The translations under genes and the position numbers were made by a program. DNA of 44,607 nt. Source: JBDKJS01 sp039806065. GTDB lineage: Bacteria; Bacteroidota; Bacteroidia; AKYH767-A; 2013-40CM-41-45. Of this stretch, positions 41,477 to 44,607 are shown piece after piece. The first letter of the stretch is position 1; every line of letters begins with the position of its first letter. The DNA is taken from assembly GCA_039806065.1 (NCBI GenBank), contig JBDKJS010000213.1:1-44607 (forward strand). The letters are read 5' to 3'. Below the pieces are notes generated by a model. It was not told where the DNA came from and did not search any database. It was given only the letters and a program-made list of their open reading frames with translations.

Positions 41477-43873
41477 ATGCGATATTTTATTGCCATACTC
41501 TTCAGCAGCGTGGTTTCATTTATGGCAGTAGCCGAAAATTTTACTATAAGTGGGTTTATAAAAGATGCAGGAAATGGGGAATCATTGCTTGGCGCTTCAG
41601 TATATGTACAAGAAACTCAAAAGGGAACAGTGACCAACCAATATGGCTTTTATTCAATTACATTGCCAGAGGGTGATTATACACTCCGGTATCGCTTAAT
41701 AGGCTATGCCGATGTGTTTAAAAAAATAAAATTAGCTAATAGTATTAAAATAGATCTTGAGCTTGGCGCGCAGCAAATCGAAATGAAAGAAATTAGCATT
41801 GCTGCAGAAAGAGCCGATAAAAATGTGAGTGATACCAAAATGGGCACTACCACTCTTGAGGTAGAAAAGATAAAAACACTGCCAGCTTTTTTTGGCGAAG
41901 TGGATGTTCTTAAAACCATTCAATTAATACCTGGGGTGAAATCGTCAGGTGAAGGGAATAGCGGTTACTATGTAAGAGGTGGTGGGCCTGATCAAAATTT
42001 AATTTTATTAGATGAAGCACCAGTATACAATGCAAGTCATCTATTTGGCTTTTTTTCAGTCTTTAATGCTGATGCGCTACAAAATGTTACCCTTACCAAG
42101 GGAGGTATGAATGCTAACTATGGCGGAAGACTGGCATCAGTATTGGACATAGGAATGAAAGAAGGCAATGCTAAAGAATACCATGCTGAGGGTGGTCTGG
42201 GTTTCATTGCCTCGCGTCTTACACTTCAAGGTCCTATTAAAAAAGATACCGCTTCATTTATAGTTTCGGCAAGGCGAACTTTTGTAGATCTTTTCTTGCG
42301 CGAACCCTTTATACCTAAAAATAGTAATGCAATTGGTAATTCTTATTTTTTTTATGACCTTAATGCAAAGGTAAATTATAAAATAAATGATCAGCACCGA
42401 ATTTTTTTAAGTGGATATTTTGGTCGCGATGTTTTTAGATTCAATAGCCCGAATAGTGATTTTGCAGTAAATATTCCTTGGGGAAATGCTACAGTTACGG
42501 CTCGTTGGAATTATGTATTGAACAATAAGACATTCTTAAACACATCAGCAATTTTTACTGATTATAACTTTAGTTTTACCGGAGGCCAAGATGCTTTTGA
42601 ATTTAAATTGTTTAGTGGCATCCGCGACTATGGCTTGAAATCTGATTTGACTTGGCTGCCCAATCAAAACCATACTATCAAAACCGGTGCTTATTATACC
42701 TACCATGTTTTTACCCCCAGCAGTGTATCGGCTCGCAGTGGTGATGTGGTATTTGATCTAGGTGGTATAGTTAAAAATTATGCTCACGATGTGGCGTTGT
42801 ACATTACTGACCAATGTGATATTACCGAAAGGCTAAGCGTGGACTATGGTTTGCGATATACTTTATTTCAACAGGTGGGCCCCTTTACAAGGTATGTTAC
42901 AGAACCAATTCGCGACAATGTGGTGGATACTATTAAATATGCAGCGGGCGATAATGTGAAAACTTATGCAAATGTTGAACCTAGATTAAATCTTAGATTT
43001 TCGCTTAATGACGTTTCTTCTGTTAAAGCTTCGTACACCCAAAATTATCAATACATCCATTTAGCATCTTTATCTGCTGTAACACTGCCTACCGACATTT
43101 GGGTACCCAGTTCTTCTATAGTTAGGCCACAATATGGAGTGCAATATGCCCTAGGGTATTTTCGTAATTTTAAGAATAACATGTATGAATCTTCTGTAGA
43201 AGTCTATTATAAAAAGCTCACTAACCAGGTAGAGTATAAAGATGGTGCATTGCCAGAAAATAATGTGGGCAACAATGCTGATAATCAGTTTACCTTCGGA
43301 AATGGTCAAGCATATGGGGCAGAATTTTTTCTTAAAAAAGCTAAAGGTAAATTTAACGGCTGGTTAGGCTATACACTCTCATGGACAGAACGCACCTTCG
43401 AAAATCTGAATTTCGGAAATACTTTTTATGCAAAATATGATAGAAGACATGATGTAAGCATTGTATTGAGTTATGCCTTGAACACCAGGTGGACCTTTGG
43501 CGCCACTTGGGTATATGCCACTGGCAATGCACTCACATTACCACAAAGTAGATTTTTAATCAACGATGGTTTTTTATTAGGTAATAGTAATGTTTTTCCC
43601 GGTACAATTGCATTTGAATACGGTGCTCGAAATAGTTATCGGCAACCTGCATACCACCGAATGGATGTTTCTGCTACGCTCCAAGGAAAGCCTCATAAAC
43701 ATTGGCAGGGAAGTTGGAATTTTAGCATATTCAATCTTTACAACAGGTATAATCCTTATTTTATTTATTTTGATGATGTAAGTAATTATGCTGCCGGTCA
43801 AATTGCAGTCCAGGCGAAACAAGTGAGCTTGTTTCCAATTTTACCAAGTGTGACTTATAATTTTAAATTTTAA
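41477..43873 (+). CDS. TonB-dependent outer-membrane receptor with carboxypeptidase-regulatory domain
   Basis: A 798-residue outer-membrane transporter. A signal peptide (MRYFIAILFS, ending AVAEN) leads a CarboxypepD_reg-like domain (about 22-105: GFIKDAGNGESLLGASVYV, TNQYGFYSITLPEG, YRLIGYAD). The plug domain follows (about 120-235: LKTIQLIPGVKSSGEG, YYVRGGGPDQNLILLDE, VTLTKGGMNANYGGRLAS), then the 22-strand barrel ending in the hydrophobic strand LPSVTYNFKF. No SusD-like lipoprotein or TonB gene is adjacent, so it is not a SusCD locus. The substrate is unknown; no Fur, cobalamin or similar element is recognisable in the 96-base upstream gap. Confidence 0.93.
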   Translation: MRYFIAILFSSVVSFMAVAENFTISGFIKDAGNGESLLGASVYVQETQKGTVTNQYGFYSITLPEGDYTLRYRLIGYADVFKKIKLANSIKIDLELGAQQIEMKEISIAAERADKNVSDTKMGTTTLEVEKIKTLPAFFGEVDVLKTIQLIPGVKSSGEGNSGYYVRGGGPDQNLILLDEAPVYNASHLFGFFSVFNADALQNVTLTKGGMNANYGGRLASVLDIGMKEGNAKEYHAEGGLGFIASRLTLQGPIKKDTASFIVSARRTFVDLFLREPFIPKNSNAIGNSYFFYDLNAKVNYKINDQHRIFLSGYFGRDVFRFNSPNSDFAVNIPWGNATVTARWNYVLNNKTFLNTSAIFTDYNFSFTGGQDAFEFKLFSGIRDYGLKSDLTWLPNQNHTIKTGAYYTYHVFTPSSVSARSGDVVFDLGGIVKNYAHDVALYITDQCDITERLSVDYGLRYTLFQQVGPFTRYVTEPIRDNVVDTIKYAAGDNVKTYANVEPRLNLRFSLNDVSSVKASYTQNYQYIHLASLSAVTLPTDIWVPSSSIVRPQYGVQYALGYFRNFKNNMYESSVEVYYKKLTNQVEYKDGALPENNVGNNADNQFTFGNGQAYGAEFFLKKAKGKFNGWLGYTLSWTERTFENLNFGNTFYAKYDRRHDVSIVLSYALNTRWTFGATWVYATGNALTLPQSRFLINDGFLLGNSNVFPGTIAFEYGARNSYRQPAYHRMDVSATLQGKPHKHWQGSWNFSIFNLYNRYNPYFIYFDDVSNYAAGQIAVQAKQVSLFPILPSVTYNFKF

Positions 43874-43917
43874 TAAAAGCCATACTTTTTATTCGTTACT
43901 TTATGTTTCAATAAAAT

Positions 43918-43946
43918 GTTTAAGGTAAAATTACCACACCTTAACT
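43918..43946 (+). terminator. Weak hairpin after the TonB-receptor gene
   Basis: TTAAGGT (43920-43926) can pair with ACCTTAA (43938-43944), 11-base loop, followed by CTTTTA. A competing GGTAA/TTACC pairing (43924-43928 with 43931-43935) is possible. Weak evidence for a terminator. Confidence 0.3.
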
Positions 43947-43967
43947 TTTAATCTCACAAGTGAAATT

Positions 43968-44607
43968 ATGTTTCTAGGTAAAATGAAAGTCAGAAGTGGA
44001 GGCTTTAGGTATAGCTACAGGATGAGTGGATGTGTTAATCCCATATGGAAAGTTGCTGCCCCTTGTTTATTTCTTCTATTGCTCATGCGCTCCAATGTAA
44101 ACAATGCTCAGCCTTTTATCACCAACCTTCCTGGCGATAGCATTTATACCGATACGATCATTGCCCGTATAGATATTACCATTCATCCAGATTCACTTAT
44201 CAATATTTTAAATAACCCTTCGCAGGATATAGAACACACGGCAACCTTTAAGTTTTCGAGTTCGCTAATTAATGATAGTTTACCGCTTGTAGGGTTTAGC
44301 CTTAGAGGAAACACCTCGCGATATGCTGAAAAAAAATCTTTTAAGGTTTCATTCAACAGTTATTTGCCCAGCAAAAAATTTTTTAGCCTGGAAAAAATGA
44401 ATTTGAATGGTGAACATAACGATCCAACAGTACAACGAGCCAATACCTATTGGCGTATTTTAGAAACAATGGGTGTGCCAGGACCTAGAGCCAGTCACGT
44501 ACTATTGTATATTAATCAACTTTATTATGGTGTTTATCTAAATGTTGAACATGTTGACGAAAATTTTATTGCTAAAAGATTTCGATATAAGAATGGAAAT
44601 TTATACA
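43968..44607 (+). CDS. CotH-family protein, 3'-truncated by the window end
   Basis: The frame opens at the ATG 43968 (a second ATG is at 43983) and runs without a stop to the window end, about 213 codons. A hydrophobic segment APCLFLLLLM followed by NNAQ looks like a late signal peptide. The mature part has LRGNTSRYAEKKSFKVSFN, EKMNLNGEHNDPTVQRA and YYGVYLNVEHVDENFI, the standard opening of the CotH kinase-like family (spore-coat CotH and many secreted bacterial proteins, some phosphorylating partner proteins). The catalytic DxD region lies outside the window. Because the C-terminus is missing, a T9SS sorting domain cannot be checked. It lies 94 bases after the TonB receptor. Confidence 0.85.
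   Translation, partial: MFLGKMKVRSGGFRYSYRMSGCVNPIWKVAAPCLFLLLLMRSNVNNAQPFITNLPGDSIYTDTIIARIDITIHPDSLINILNNPSQDIEHTATFKFSSSLINDSLPLVGFSLRGNTSRYAEKKSFKVSFNSYLPSKKFFSLEKMNLNGEHNDPTVQRANTYWRILETMGVPGPRASHVLLYINQLYYGVYLNVEHVDENFIAKRFRYKNGNLY

Overview
The window reads as chromosomal DNA of an A+T-rich member of the Bacteroidota, probably a Chitinophagales/Sphingobacteriales-type lineage. The evidence is type IX secretion (T9SS) core genes (PorV, PorU, PorP/SprF family, GldJ), several secreted proteins with T9SS C-terminal sorting domains, a TonB-dependent receptor with a carboxypeptidase-regulatory N-terminus, Bacteroidota-only families such as DUF2480, and promoters of the TAnnTTTG class. I saw no transposase, phage gene, tRNA, rRNA or CRISPR array.

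Bases 1-8.2 kb hold a split SUF iron-sulfur gene set. A 5'-truncated sufS and a rhodanese come first, then an ABC-2 exporter pair, a DUF1761 membrane protein, a secreted T9SS cargo protein and glnS, then sufE, a SufT-like DUF59 protein and DUF2480. Next are lysA (8.25-9.5 kb) and a solitary LutB-type LUD/4Fe-4S protein (9.5-10.9 kb), closed by a terminator that faces the minus-strand genes pdhC, pdhA, a DinB-like gene and cdd (11.0-14.5 kb).

Bases 14.5-22.3 kb carry accessory membrane and signalling genes. A 7TM sensor histidine kinase overlaps by ATGA with a TPR/transmembrane paralogue whose kinase core has lost its histidine and ATP-site residues. A compact five-gene operon follows (lipoprotein, secreted YD-like repeat protein, VTC polyphosphate-polymerase domain protein, DUF4956, DUF2490 beta-barrel). 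ispF lies on the opposite strand.

Bases 22.4-30.5 kb are the T9SS block: porV and porU on the minus strand, then a divergent 290-base spacer, then a PorP/SprF-family gene and gldJ on the plus strand. Both ends are closed by terminators of the same sequence type. Bases 30.6-38.8 kb hold two minus-strand T9SS cargo genes (490 and 1900 aa) and a small lipoprotein gene, with two GC-rich hairpin elements in the spacers. The last 6 kb hold an orphan hutU, purN, a TonB-dependent receptor and the 5' part of a CotH-family gene that runs off the window.

The most unusual items are the kinase/pseudokinase pair, the VTC-DUF4956-DUF2490 operon with its secreted partners, and the 1900-aa protein with an unassigned N-terminal domain of about 430 residues.
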